64,000 bases of DNA from JAKAIY01 sp963809385 (GTDB taxonomy: Bacteria > Chloroflexota > Ktedonobacteria > Ktedonobacterales > JADMIN01), in the NCBI GenBank assembly GCA_963809385.1, contig CAWEJL010000004.1, forward strand, positions 434,001 to 498,000, written 5' to 3'. The position numbers and the translations under genes are program-made. Shown here in pieces: positions 17,124-25,416 of this stretch. The notes under the pieces are model-generated. The model did not search any database. It had not been told where the DNA came from and saw nothing but the letters and a program-made list of their open reading frames with translations. Each line of letters begins with the position of its first letter. The first letter of the stretch is position 1.

Positions 17124-17714
17124 ATGGCGACTCGTCAAGCGCCAGCCGGTCCGGCAACCAACACTATCTATCAGCTCAAGGTAACGCTCTGGGGCAGCAA
17201 GCCGCCCATCTGGCGACGCATCCAGACGCCTGGCTCCACAAGCCTCGCCGATCTGCATCGCATCATCCAGGCGGCGATGGGATGGGAAGCCCATCATCTC
17301 CACCAGTTCTCCGCTGGCGACACCGTCTACGGCGCTCCCGAGCCCGCCAAGGATGATCAGGCGTTCGAAATGCGGGACGAGCGTCGCGCGCGTCTCGACC
17401 AGGTAGCGCCCGCGGAAGGAAGCAAGTTTACCTATCAGTACGACTTCGGCGACGGCTGGGACCACAACATCACCGTCGAGAAGATCCTGGAGCCGGAGCC
17501 GGGCGCCCGCTATCCTCGCTGCCTGGCTGGCCGGCGCGCATGCCCACCCGAGGATAGCGGCGGCATCCAGGGCTACGTTGATCTGATCGAGACGCTGAAG
17601 ACCCCAGATAACCCTGAGTACGCGGAGATGAGAGAGTGGGTGGGTGATGACTTCAACCCCGAAACATTCTCGCTCGACGACACCAACGCCGACCTCGAGG
17701 CCCTGCGCGGGTAG
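17124..17714 (+). CDS. Plasmid pRiA4b ORF-3-like family protein
   Basis: This 196-residue protein shows the complete PRiA4_ORF3 domain: YQLKVTLWGSKPPIWRRIQT, then LHRIIQAAMGWEAHHLHQF, YQYDFGDGWDHNITVEKI, and CLAGRRACPPEDSGGIQGY near the C-terminus. The cysteines and acidic residues in the last block may bind metal. The family was first seen on plasmids and near transposons (as a passenger of IS1096-type elements) but is now common on chromosomes; its function is unknown. No transposase is nearby. It starts at ATG 17124 with AGAGG about 10 nt upstream. Confidence 0.88.
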   Translation: MATRQAPAGPATNTIYQLKVTLWGSKPPIWRRIQTPGSTSLADLHRIIQAAMGWEAHHLHQFSAGDTVYGAPEPAKDDQAFEMRDERRARLDQVAPAEGSKFTYQYDFGDGWDHNITVEKILEPEPGARYPRCLAGRRACPPEDSGGIQGYVDLIETLKTPDNPEYAEMREWVGDDFNPETFSLDDTNADLEALRG

Positions 17715-17797
17715 ACCCTACGCCTCGCAGCGCGTCACCTGATGCTGGCGGTATTCGCCCTAAGTGACGAGCAGGCTTAACCAGCCTGGACGGCCAG

Positions 17798-17823
17798 TGT
17801 GATGTACATGCCAATACATCACA
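17798..17823 (+). promoter_or_regulatory. Inverted-repeat operator upstream of tetR-like gene
   Basis: TGTGATGTA, 8 nt, TACATCACA is a perfect 9-bp inverted repeat. A possible -10 (TATGAT, 17847-17852) lies just downstream, so a repressor bound here would block the promoter of the TetR-type gene. The spacer contains ATGCCAATA, whose inverse TATTGGCAT occurs twice in tandem at 17023-17043. Confidence 0.5.
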
Positions 17824-17887
17824 TTCCACACCGTCACATCATGCCGTATGATACAGGCGCGGAGGGACGCGGGCGCGTGGCCAGTGG

Positions 17888-18718
17888 ATGTGGCTGGCGC
17901 TCATGGGGAAGCGGATCGTGCGACAGATGACGATCTCACAGACGAGGACGGCGCGCGGGCGGCGCGCGCAAAGCGTGGAGCATGCGGAGGCCGCGCCGGA
18001 GTCTTCCGATAACGTGGATGGGTGCGCGCTCACGGACATGGACGGCGCGAACGGCTCCGAAGAGCTAGACCTGAGTGAATTGGAGCGGGCGCTGGCTCCC
18101 ACCATAGAGCCATTGCCGCGCGCGCCCCGCCAGGCCCGCAGCCTGCGCACGCGCGACAGCCTGCTACGCGCCGCCGAGGCGCTGTTCATCGAGCGCGGCT
18201 ACGCCGGAGTGACGGCGGACGAGATCGCCGCCGCCGCCGGGGTCAGTGTCGGCGCCTTCTACAACTACTACCGCAACAAGCGCCAGATTCTGATGGCGCT
18301 GGCGCAGCGGCGGCTGGGCGACATCTTCACCCACCTGCGGCTGGCGCGCATGGACCTGGCGCACGGCGACCACCACGCCGCGATCCGCGCGGCGATCACC
18401 TCCGTCATCGCCAGCGACCAGCGCCCCGGCCTGCGCGGCGTCTGGCAGCAGCTGATGTCGCTGGAGCCGGAGCTAGCGCCGTGCCAGGCCGTCATCCGCC
18501 GCTACGCGCTCGATCAGCTCGAGCGCCAGATTCTGAACGCCCGCGAGCATGGCAGACTCTGGCCAGACCTCGACATCGAGGCCACCGCGCTGGCGATCTT
18601 CGCCATGCTCGATACTCTCAGCGCCCGCCGCGAAAACGACCTGTCCGACGAGCGCCTCATCGAAAGCGTCACCACGCTCATCGAGCGCGCGCTCTATTCA
18701 CCCGGCCAGCCCAGGTAA
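17888..18718 (+). CDS. TetR-family transcriptional regulator
   Basis: The ORF gives 276 residues. An unusually long, polar N-terminal extension of about 85 residues precedes the TetR DNA-binding domain: RTRDSLLRAAEALFIERGYA, then VTADEIAAAAGVSVGAFYNY and YRNKRQILMAL. The ligand-binding domain follows with the usual alpha-helical composition. The start is uncertain: ATG codons at 17888, 17903 and 17930 are possible, and none has a strong ribosome-binding site. A perfect inverted repeat 65 bp upstream suggests autoregulation. fdhD follows 54 bp downstream on the same strand. Confidence 0.88.
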   Translation: MWLALMGKRIVRQMTISQTRTARGRRAQSVEHAEAAPESSDNVDGCALTDMDGANGSEELDLSELERALAPTIEPLPRAPRQARSLRTRDSLLRAAEALFIERGYAGVTADEIAAAAGVSVGAFYNYYRNKRQILMALAQRRLGDIFTHLRLARMDLAHGDHHAAIRAAITSVIASDQRPGLRGVWQQLMSLEPELAPCQAVIRRYALDQLERQILNAREHGRLWPDLDIEATALAIFAMLDTLSARRENDLSDERLIESVTTLIERALYSPGQPR

Positions 18719-18772
18719 AGCCCACACACACGCATCATCACGCGCGCTGGCAAGCGGCGCGGGAGGCGGCAT

Positions 18773-19693
18773 ATGACCCACAACATCGCGCCTATCCCAC
18801 CGGCGGGCGGCGAGCCGCCAGCCCGCTCGGTGGCCGACCCGTTGCGCCAGGTCACCGTCCAGATGACACGCTGGCACGGCGCCGTAGCGGACGCGGCGGC
18901 GGACGAGCTAGCGGCGGAGGAGCCGCTGGAGATCCGCGCCGTCTCCCCCGCCAGCCCGGCGCCCCAAACGGTGGCGGTCATCATGCGCACGCCCGGCCAG
19001 GACGATGAACTGGCCGCCGGATTCCTCTATAGCGAAGGCCTGCTCACACGCCGCGAGGACCTGGCGGCCATCCGCCCCGGCCTCGACGACGACGGCCTCC
19101 CCTCGCCGCACATCCTCGACATCGTGACCAGCGAGCGGGCCGACATCGCCCGGCGCGCGCGTGAGGGTGGCTACTCGCGCCAGTTCGCCGTCACCAGCGG
19201 CTGCGGCGTCTGCGGCAAGAACACCGTAGATGCGGCCTGCGCGCTGCTGCCGCCCGTCCCGCGCGGCGGCTTCAGCATCGCCCCAGAGACCCTTTACCGC
19301 CTGCCTGATATCCTCCGCGAGCGCCAGCGGGTCTTCGCGGCCACTGGCGGCCTGCACGCCGCCGCGCTCTTCGACGCCGGCGGGCGCCTGCTGGCGGTGC
19401 GCGAGGATGTGGGCCGCCACAACGCCGTAGACCGGCTGGTGGGCCGCGCGCTGCTGGATGGCGAATTGCCGCTGGCCGGGCGCGCGCTGCTAGTCAGTGG
19501 GCGCCTCTCATTCGAGATCGTCCTCAAAGCGCTGGCGGCAGGTATCCCGCTGGTAGCCGCTGTCTCCGCGCCCTCCAGCCTGGCAGTGGACCTCGCCCTC
19601 TCCGGCGGCGTCACGCTGGCGGGCTTCGTGCGCGGCGAGCGCCTCAACGTCTACACCTGGCCAGAGCGTGTCCGCCCGCGCGCGACATCGTAA
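18773..19693 (+). CDS. fdhD: Formate dehydrogenase accessory sulfurtransferase
   Basis: This 306-residue protein matches FdhD, which passes sulfur from the cysteine desulfurase IscS to the molybdenum-bis-PGD cofactor of formate dehydrogenase. Diagnostic segments are VIMRTPGQDDELAAGFLYSE, SGCGVCGKNTVD with the CxxC sulfur-carrying pair, ATGGLHAAALFDAGG, REDVGRHNAVDRLVG and LSGRLSFEIV-like SGRLSFEIVLKA near the end. The ATG at 18773 follows GGGAGG by about 8 nt. No formate dehydrogenase gene is in the window, but moeA for molybdenum insertion is 6 kb away on the other strand. Confidence 0.95.
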   Translation: MTHNIAPIPPAGGEPPARSVADPLRQVTVQMTRWHGAVADAAADELAAEEPLEIRAVSPASPAPQTVAVIMRTPGQDDELAAGFLYSEGLLTRREDLAAIRPGLDDDGLPSPHILDIVTSERADIARRAREGGYSRQFAVTSGCGVCGKNTVDAACALLPPVPRGGFSIAPETLYRLPDILRERQRVFAATGGLHAAALFDAGGRLLAVREDVGRHNAVDRLVGRALLDGELPLAGRALLVSGRLSFEIVLKALAAGIPLVAAVSAPSSLAVDLALSGGVTLAGFVRGERLNVYTWPERVRPRATS

Positions 19694-19999
19694 GACAGGC
19701 GCCCCGCGCATTGTGTGGGACCCTTTCACGGACGTGGCGCAACGCTGGGCGCGAATTCCCGCCAAGGGTCAGGATAGCTTGGCGGCGGCGCAGATATCTC
19801 CCGTCGCCTCCATCGCCATGTAAGCCACGATCAAATCCCAGCACAAATAGCTGATGGCGAAGAACATGAGGCTGATCAAAGAGAGGTTGTCATATCCTCT
19901 TCTCAGGTTGGTCTTACAATTGCCCGATACACTCTCCCCACGAGAAATGCGCGGCGCGAGATGGAGCGCGCGCCGCCGCGTGTGAAGGGGAAACGCCGA
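19694..19999. other. Intergenic region with a possible small membrane ORF
   Basis: The plus strand shows no gene. On the minus strand a short frame (19769-19879, TTG start, or ATG at 19867) encodes one hydrophobic helix (SLMFFAISYLCWDLIVAYMA) and a short tail ending CAAAKLS. AGAAGAGGA lies upstream at about 15 nt, too far for a strong site. The local composition is less GC-rich than the flanks. I list it as a candidate small protein only. Confidence 0.3.
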
Positions 20000-21349
20000 A
20001 TGACGACCCACGAAGCGCTGATTTTGCTTCTGATCGCCGCCGGAGCGCTCGTCGCGCCACTGCTGAGTGAGCGTATTGGCTGGTTCACCGCCCCGGTTGA
20101 GGCGCTCTACGGCGCGCTCGTCTCCACCTTCGTTCCCGACGCCCACGCGCCTGGCCCATTCATCAGCGGCCTGGCCCAGCTTTCCTTCCTGCTGCTGATG
20201 TTCCTCGTCGGGCTGGAGATTGACTTCACGCTGCTGCGTGAGCGCGGCCTGAAGGCGCTCGCGCAAGCGTTCGCGGTCGTGCTCGGCATCCAGGCCGCCG
20301 CCCTGCTGCTCACCCTGGCGCTGCGCCAGCCACCAATCGTTATGCTGCTGGGCGGCGCGCTCTCCGTGAGTCTGCTGCTCGTCGTCCTGCAGCAGCAGGG
20401 CATCGTCCACACCCACTTCGGCCAGCAGGCGCTCTTGGTGGCGTCGCTGGGCGAATTCCTGGCGATCATCGAGCTGACCGCCTACGACCTGGTCGCGCGC
20501 TACGGCCCCAACTGGTCGCTCGCGCTGGCCGCCCTCAAGCTGATGGCGCTGCTGCTGGCTGGCTTCCTGACGCTGCGCGCGCTGATCTGGCTGGCGCAGG
20601 AGCATCCGGGTCGCATCGCGCGGCTGTTCCGCGTGAGCGACACCGCCGAGGTGGGCGTGCGCGCCGCGCTGGCGCTGATGCTGGCGTTCGCGGCCATCGC
20701 GGCGTTCCTGCGCGTCGAGCAGATCCTGGCCACCTTCATCGCTGGCATGGTCTCCGGCTACGCCTTCCGCCGCCAGCGCATCATTACCCACAAGCTGATG
20801 ACCATTGGGCAGGGCTTCTTCCTGCCGATCTTCTTCATCACCGTTGGCATGAGCCTGCGCCTGACGGAGATGCTGAATTTTGCGACCCTGAAGCAAATCC
20901 TGCTGCTGCTCGGGATTATCGCCGCCACGCGCCTGCTCACCGCGCCGCTGCTGCGCTCGCTGGGCCTCAACTGGACGCAAGCGGGCGCGGGCGCGCTGTT
21001 GTTGAGCGCCCCGCTGACCTTGCTCGTGGCGATTGCGCAAGTCGGCATCAACCTGGGTCAGCTCTCCACCGCCTCGCAAGGTGTGACCATCGGCGCGGCG
21101 GTCGCTGGCGCCGTCATCTTCCCGCTGCTGGCGCGGCCCCTCGTGCGGCGAAACGATCCGCGGCCAGAGCCAGCCATCACGCCCATCACCCCGCTGATCG
21201 GCTCGCACCTCGCCTCCGCCACGCGCCCCCGAGGCGCCGCCTGGCGGTCTATGGATGCGGTGGCGGACATCTCCCGCGTCAAGACCGTTCCGCGCCAGTC
21301 GCGGAACGCGCCAGAGCCTGAGCGGGTTCCCCCGCGGCGTCGCGCATGA
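20000..21349 (+). CDS. Cation:proton antiporter (CPA2 / KefB-type transporter)
   Basis: This 449-residue membrane protein has about 12 transmembrane helices. Family landmarks include LLLMFLVGLEIDFTLLRERG after the third helix and FLPIFFITVGMSLRLTEML near helix 9-10. There is no C-terminal TrkA-N regulatory domain. The ATG at 20000 has AAGGGG upstream; an earlier ATG at 19961 would add 13 basic residues. The last 24 codons lie in a 75-bp direct repeat that is a copy of the isomerase gene's 3' end read in antisense, so the native C-terminus has probably been replaced or was already overlapping. It would exchange Na+ or K+ for protons. Confidence 0.9.
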   Translation: MTTHEALILLLIAAGALVAPLLSERIGWFTAPVEALYGALVSTFVPDAHAPGPFISGLAQLSFLLLMFLVGLEIDFTLLRERGLKALAQAFAVVLGIQAAALLLTLALRQPPIVMLLGGALSVSLLLVVLQQQGIVHTHFGQQALLVASLGEFLAIIELTAYDLVARYGPNWSLALAALKLMALLLAGFLTLRALIWLAQEHPGRIARLFRVSDTAEVGVRAALALMLAFAAIAAFLRVEQILATFIAGMVSGYAFRRQRIITHKLMTIGQGFFLPIFFITVGMSLRLTEMLNFATLKQILLLLGIIAATRLLTAPLLRSLGLNWTQAGAGALLLSAPLTLLVAIAQVGINLGQLSTASQGVTIGAAVAGAVIFPLLARPLVRRNDPRPEPAITPITPLIGSHLASATRPRGAAWRSMDAVADISRVKTVPRQSRNAPEPERVPPRRRA

Positions 21350-21353
21350 ACGC
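21279..21353. repeat. Left direct repeat of the toxin-antitoxin cassette (att-like)
   Basis: These 75 bp repeat at 22067-22141 with two mismatches, 788 bp away; 71 bp (21283-21353) have a single mismatch. The copy at 22067 is the last 25 codons including the stop of the isomerase gene. This left copy is a detached duplicate of that 3' end, still ending in TGA on the minus strand. The arrangement resembles attL/attR of elements that insert into gene 3' ends and restore them. Confidence 0.8.
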
Positions 21354-21479
21354 ATGGGACGGCGTAAGTGACTGATGGTTTCATTTCAGCGAAGCGGAAA
21401 AGCCCGCGCATCTCCGTTGTATGATGTGCGTGGCGGCGCTATCGCGCGCAATCATCCAGTCGCGCCATGTGGAGGCCCT

Positions 21480-21716
21480 ATGCGGAGAGACATTACGCCA
21501 GGCGTCGTGTCCGACCCTGACATTCTGGGGGGACGACCAGTTCTGCGTGGCCGGCGTATCGCGGTCTCACAGCTCGTTGACCAGCTGGCGGGTGGCATGA
21601 CGCTGGATGAGCTACAGGAAGATTATCAGCTTAGCGACGATGAAGTGCGCGCCCTGCTGAACTACATCGCCCAAGTCGTCCACCAGGATGAGCGAGCGCA
21701 TGTCCAGCGCGCCTGA
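21480..21716 (+). CDS. DUF433 antitoxin (VapB45-like)
   Basis: This 78-residue protein has the DUF433 fold landmarks: VVSDPDILGGRPVLRGRRIA, then VSQLVDQLAGGMTLDELQED and YQLSDDEVRALLNYIAQVV. It is a small DNA-binding antitoxin usually paired with DUF5615 PIN-like toxins. The ATG at 21480 follows GGAGG by 4-5 nt. It overlaps the toxin start by up to 29 bp. The pair sits alone between 75-bp direct repeats, in the interval between the antiporter and the isomerase, which suggests a recent mobile acquisition. Confidence 0.88.
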   Translation: MRRDITPGVVSDPDILGGRPVLRGRRIAVSQLVDQLAGGMTLDELQEDYQLSDDEVRALLNYIAQVVHQDERAHVQRA

Positions 21717-22137
21717 ATTCTTGCTGGATGAGAATCTCTCATGGCGCGTCGCGCGAGGGTTACGCGCGCGAGGATATTCGGTCGTAACGACCACGGAAGC
21801 GCATCTAACGAGCCAGCGTGACGAGGACGTGTCTCGTTACGCGCAGGCGCATCACCTGGTGATCGTTTCTCGCGATAGCGACTTCCGCTCACGATTTGGG
21901 CCACCACACGCTGGTATTGTCATCGTTCAGGCCCCAAGCGCGGCGGGCAGAGGCGGAGCAGGCATCGCAAAATCTCCGCGTTGCCTGCCGCGCTCGCTCA
22001 GCCACTCGATGACCGTGTCCACATCATTGACTGCTAGCAGGCGTGATGCTGACCGCAACGCCGCCATCACGACCGTTCCGCGCCAGTCGCGGAACGCGCC
22101 AGAGCCTGAGCGGATTCCCCCGCGGCGTCGCGCATGA
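21688..22137 (+). CDS. DUF5615 PIN-like toxin (VapC45/Mut7-C-like), C-terminus uncertain
   Basis: The N-terminal 80 residues are typical DUF5615: FLLDENLSWRVARGLRARGY, VVTTTEAHLTSQRDEDVSRY, then VIVSRDSDFRSRFGPPHAGI. The acidic residues D in LLDEN and D in SRDSDF are the expected metal-binding nuclease residues. After GIVIVQ the frame loses family character and ends inside the right direct repeat at 22137. Removing one C from the CCCC at about 21933-21936 would give a more helical tail (QAQARRAEAEQASQNLRVA) and a stop at 22012. Start is ATG 21688 or 21700. It is probably a ribonuclease toxin neutralised by the DUF433 partner. Confidence 0.8.
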   Translation: MSERMSSAPEFLLDENLSWRVARGLRARGYSVVTTTEAHLTSQRDEDVSRYAQAHHLVIVSRDSDFRSRFGPPHAGIVIVQAPSAAGRGGAGIAKSPRCLPRSLSHSMTVSTSLTASRRDADRNAAITTVPRQSRNAPEPERIPPRRRA

Positions 22138-22141
22138 ACGC
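22067..22141. repeat. Right direct repeat of the toxin-antitoxin cassette (att-like)
   Basis: This is the copy that belongs to the intact isomerase gene: its last 25 codons and the TGA. It matches 21279-21353 at 73 of 75 positions. Both plus-strand genes that run into a copy (antiporter and toxin) end at the same TGA inside it. Confidence 0.8.
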
Positions 22142-22924
22142 CAGCGCGCGGCCCAGGATGCGCTCAGCGCGGCGGCGGCTGCCAGGCCCCCACCAGCCGA
22201 TCTCGCGTGGGTGAAGCTCTACCGTCACCAGCCCGTCATAGCCGCTGGAGCCAAGCCACTGGAGCAGCTCGCGCAGTGGCAGCTCACCATCGCCCGGCGC
22301 CAGATGCGTGTGCGGGCTCCCATCACGCCAGACCATATCGTTGAGATGGACATTGCGCAGCAATGGGCGCATCTGTTCGGCGGCCTGCAACACGTCCTCG
22401 TAGCTGGCGCCCACATGGCAGGTATCGAACGTCAGCCCACAGCCACGCGTCTGCGCGTAGTTGATGAGCCGCTGGGTATGGTCAAGATAGGCGAGCCGCC
22501 CCCGCAGACGGTGGTGATAGTACTGGCTATTCTCGATCGTCAGCTCGACCTGCCCCTCGCTCGTCGCTTGCCCCATCCGGATCGCCTGGCTGAAGTGCGC
22601 GTTGCGCGGCGAATCGGGGTCATAGAAGTGCAGCGTGTGGGTGATCGCCAGCTCCGCCCCCAGCGCGCGCGCCAGCCCCACCACACGCGGCATCCGCCGG
22701 CTCGGCCAGCGCGGCCAGCCCGGCAGCGACGCGAACGGCGGGTGAACGCTCAGCACCGGAACGCCCACCCGCTCGATCGCACGGCGCAGGGGAGCCGCGC
22801 CCAGGTAGAGCGCCTCTGGCCCGATCGCCAGCTCGACGCCATCGTAGCCGAGGTCGCGCGCCAGGCGCAGGCTGGTATCGAGCGGCAGCGGATAGAACGT
22901 GCCCGTCGAAAAGCTAAATCGCAT
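22067..22924 (-). CDS. Sugar phosphate isomerase/epimerase family TIM barrel
   Basis: This 285-residue xylose-isomerase-like TIM barrel starts MRFSFSTGTFYPLPLDTSLR. Metal-ligand segments typical of the family are present: GVPVLSVHPPF, LTIENSQYYHH (Glu), GLTFDTCHVG (Asp and His), RNVHLNDMVW (His, Asp) and GLVTVELHPRE (Glu). It probably isomerises or epimerises a sugar or sugar derivative, or cleaves a related substrate; the reaction is not readable. The ATG at 22924 has no strong ribosome-binding site but gives the family start. Its 3' end is duplicated at 21279-21353 on the far side of a toxin-antitoxin cassette. Confidence 0.88.
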   Translation of the reverse strand: MRFSFSTGTFYPLPLDTSLRLARDLGYDGVELAIGPEALYLGAAPLRRAIERVGVPVLSVHPPFASLPGWPRWPSRRMPRVVGLARALGAELAITHTLHFYDPDSPRNAHFSQAIRMGQATSEGQVELTIENSQYYHHRLRGRLAYLDHTQRLINYAQTRGCGLTFDTCHVGASYEDVLQAAEQMRPLLRNVHLNDMVWRDGSPHTHLAPGDGELPLRELLQWLGSSGYDGLVTVELHPREIGWWGPGSRRRAERILGRALAFMRDAAGESAQALARSATGAERS

Positions 22925-22997
22925 AGCTGAGGATGATCCCATACACTGAGAGTACGCGCCGCCGGGGCGCGGCGTCAAGCGCACGTCACTGGCGGCG

Positions 22998-24917
22998 TCA
23001 CTCCGGTGAGCCGCCCAGCGACGGCCCGGCCTCCAGCAGCGCGCGGGCGCGGTTGCTGAGCGCGCGGAAGGGGGCGATGAGCGGGCTAGGGAACGCGACC
23101 CGCGTCTCCTCGCATACCGGCTTGAGACCAGCGCACGGGCGGGCCACCGCCAGCCACGAGCCCATCAGCGAGTAGCTGAGCGTCACGGACGCCAGCTCGC
23201 CCAGCGGCAGCGCCCGCATCCGCGCCGCGCCACCGGGCGGCAGTGCCGCCAGGAGCAGGCGTCGCGGCGTCAGTGTCAGCAGCGCGGGAATATCCGGCCC
23301 AGCCCCAGCCTGGGCGGGCGTCCGCCCCTGCGCCAGAGGCGTCTCCGCGGGCGCCAGCGCGCGCTGGGTCTCCTCCAGCAGCGCCCGCGCGGCGGCGGGC
23401 GCCACCATCCCGCCCAGCGACTCCAGCTCGCGCGCCTCGCGCTCGGTAGGCCGCCAGGCCGTGACAACCGGGACCCGCCGCAAACGCCAGTCGCCGCGCC
23501 CGGCGGCGCCGAGCAGCGGCGTGAAGCCACGCAGCAGCGCGACTGCCTGCGCGAGCTGGGGCGCCGCCTCAGGGGGAAACGCCGCGCCGGTGAGCTGGAC
23601 GCCCGCCGCGCCTTCCAGCGCCAGCGCCAGCCGCGCCGTCTGCTCCGGCGGCGCTGTTACCTCATCGAAGGGCAGCGGCGGGCAGAGCCGCGCCAGGACC
23701 CGCTCCGGCCACGCGCGCAGCGCCTCCTCCAGTGAGACGCCCGGCGGAGCGGCGGCCACCGCCACCAACCGCCCCAGCGGCCAGCTTCGCGCCAGAAATC
23801 CCAGCTGCGTTCCCACTCCATCCGCGGACGCGTAGTCGCGCAGCAGCAGCGCCTGCCGGTCCGTCACCAGCAGCAGGCCATCATGCAGGCGGCGGGCGCC
23901 GCGCCCGCTGAGGAGCCGTCCCGCCAGCCATCCCCGGCCAGCCGGACGCGCCGGGGCCTCATCCCACCCGCGCAGGGCCAGCGCGGGCGCCGCCGCGAAG
24001 AACAGCGCGCGCTCATCAGCGGCCAGTAGCTCGCCCAGGTAGCGCGCGAACCGGGATGGCAGCCAGCGCAGCAGGTCTTCCGGCTCGCCGAAGGCCGCTA
24101 TGCCGCGCGCGGGCGCCTCCGCCACACTGACACCCGCCAGCCCGCGCCACGCGCCGCCGCTATTCTCCCCGGCCGCCGCCTCGCGTCCCATCCGGCGCAG
24201 CAGCGCGTCGCCCGCCGCCTCAGCGTCGGTGGTCAGCCGCTCTGCGCCCGCATCAGCCGCCACCCGCCGCCGCTCCGCCACATCGCGCGAGGCCGCCGCC
24301 CGCGCGGCGCGGTAGCGCGCCATGATCGCCGCCCCGTCCAGCCAGCCCGCCGCCGCTATCTCCTCAGGCGCGCCAGGCGCAAAGAGACCCTGATAGATGC
24401 GCGCCGCCGCGTCGGGAGCGATCGCGAGCAGCGCCCGCTGCGCGCGCTCACGCAGCGCGGGGGTCAGCGTCGCGACCGAAACGACATCCGCGAGCGCTGG
24501 ATCAGCGGCGGGCACGGTCAGCGCGATGTAGTCCGACAGCGGGACATCCCGCTCGCCATCCGCCCCGACGCGCGCGCCAGTCACGCGGAAGGCGCCCAGC
24601 GCGCGCGCCTCCAGCCATGCCCCGCGCGGGTTGGCGGGCGACGCCAGCGTGAGCGCCAGCAGCCCCGGTCCGCTGGCTCCCAGGCGCGCATCATCTGGCG
24701 CGGCGCCCGCCATGCCCAGCAGCGGCAGCCGCGCCAGATCGGCTCCCCGCGCCTCAGTGGGCCGCTCGACCCGCTCCAGCGCCAGCGCGCCGCGCGCCTC
24801 ATCCCAGCGGTAGGAATTGCATGGCCCACCCGGCTCGATGACCACCGCCCAGACGGTCTGGGCGACCTGCGGCGCCGCGCCCAGCCCGTCGCTCGCGCTC
24901 ACCATACGCGCCATCAT
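22998..24917 (-). CDS. Large protein with degenerate inorganic-pyrophosphatase-like N-terminus
   Basis: This protein of about 639 residues is Ala/Arg-rich. The first 150 residues follow the layout of soluble family I pyrophosphatase: VWAVVIEPGGPCNSYRWDE resembles the EIPKGSRNKYEYD strand, ALALERVERPTE the LDRVL strand, and ALGAFRVTGARVGADGERDV the RPIGVFRMRDE strand, followed by a Val-Pro and a helical end. The catalytic aspartates of the enzyme (DGDPLD and DExxxD) are not preserved, so this part is probably non-enzymatic. The remainder (residues about 170-639) matches nothing I know; its last 100 residues resemble a small beta domain (LLTLTPRRLLLAALPPGG). The start may also be 24905 or GTG 24923. 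Confidence 0.65.
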   Translation of the reverse strand: MMARMVSASDGLGAAPQVAQTVWAVVIEPGGPCNSYRWDEARGALALERVERPTEARGADLARLPLLGMAGAAPDDARLGASGPGLLALTLASPANPRGAWLEARALGAFRVTGARVGADGERDVPLSDYIALTVPAADPALADVVSVATLTPALRERAQRALLAIAPDAAARIYQGLFAPGAPEEIAAAGWLDGAAIMARYRAARAAASRDVAERRRVAADAGAERLTTDAEAAGDALLRRMGREAAAGENSGGAWRGLAGVSVAEAPARGIAAFGEPEDLLRWLPSRFARYLGELLAADERALFFAAAPALALRGWDEAPARPAGRGWLAGRLLSGRGARRLHDGLLLVTDRQALLLRDYASADGVGTQLGFLARSWPLGRLVAVAAAPPGVSLEEALRAWPERVLARLCPPLPFDEVTAPPEQTARLALALEGAAGVQLTGAAFPPEAAPQLAQAVALLRGFTPLLGAAGRGDWRLRRVPVVTAWRPTEREARELESLGGMVAPAAARALLEETQRALAPAETPLAQGRTPAQAGAGPDIPALLTLTPRRLLLAALPPGGAARMRALPLGELASVTLSYSLMGSWLAVARPCAGLKPVCEETRVAFPSPLIAPFRALSNRARALLEAGPSLGGSPE

Positions 24918-25416
24918 CCTCACCCCATCTCATCGCTCATCGCTCATCGCGCGCCAGCAAAAAGGCTTCTACGCGCGCCCAGCGTTCCCAATCAGGAAAA
25001 CCCAGCGTGTGTAGAAGCCATCAGCTCCCATGAGAGCGTATGGGGTGAGCCTCATCACCCTGCCGCGCCGGCTCCAGCGTTCATGCGCGCCGCGCGGCGT
25101 GTCTGCGGCAGGTAGCGCCGCCAGCCACATGATAACCCGCCGCGATGAGCGGACGCAACGCGCGCCCTACGCGCCCCAGGGCGGCGCCAAAGTCGTTGAC
25201 CAGAAGCGAGCGGGCGCAATCATTCGCGCCTCAAGGCGGCTCCGCGCCCAGACCGGCCGCTGCAGGTCCCCGTCCGCGGGTAGGCGTCCGCGCAGGCGGA
25301 CGTTGTGGCCGCGGGCGAGTGGAGCGAAGCTCCATGCGGTTCGAGTCCGCATGGAGCCCTTCAGGCGCGGTTTCAACCGCCCGCGCGCCTCGCCGCGCGA
25401 CTTTGACACAGCCCCG
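24918..25416. repeat. Gene-free region with an interspersed repeat
   Basis: No gene is evident over about 500 bp. GGCTTCTAC (24964-24972) pairs with GTAGAAGCC (25011-25019). From about 25205 to 25395 it contains a member of the large interspersed family also at 29570-29715 and 31498-31638: a GCGCAATCATTCGCGCCTCA head, paired CGTCCGC...GCGGACG arms, and a GGCGCGGTTTCAACCGCCCG tail. The copy here is longer and more diverged, with a further hairpin at CTCCATGCGG...CCGCATGGAG. Confidence 0.7.

Noticed and set aside
19769..21355. A 528-codon minus-strand frame under the antiporter gene
   Set aside because: Its composition (Gln/Arg-rich) is typical of a shadow frame in GC-rich DNA; only the last 36 codons outside the antiporter could be real.
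21926..22066. Minus-strand frame MAALRSASRLLAVNDVDTVI onward (46 codons), start overlapping the isomerase stop
   Set aside because: It overlaps the toxin C-terminus on the other strand, has no family match and the start-stop overlap could be chance. It remains possible but weaker than the toxin reading.
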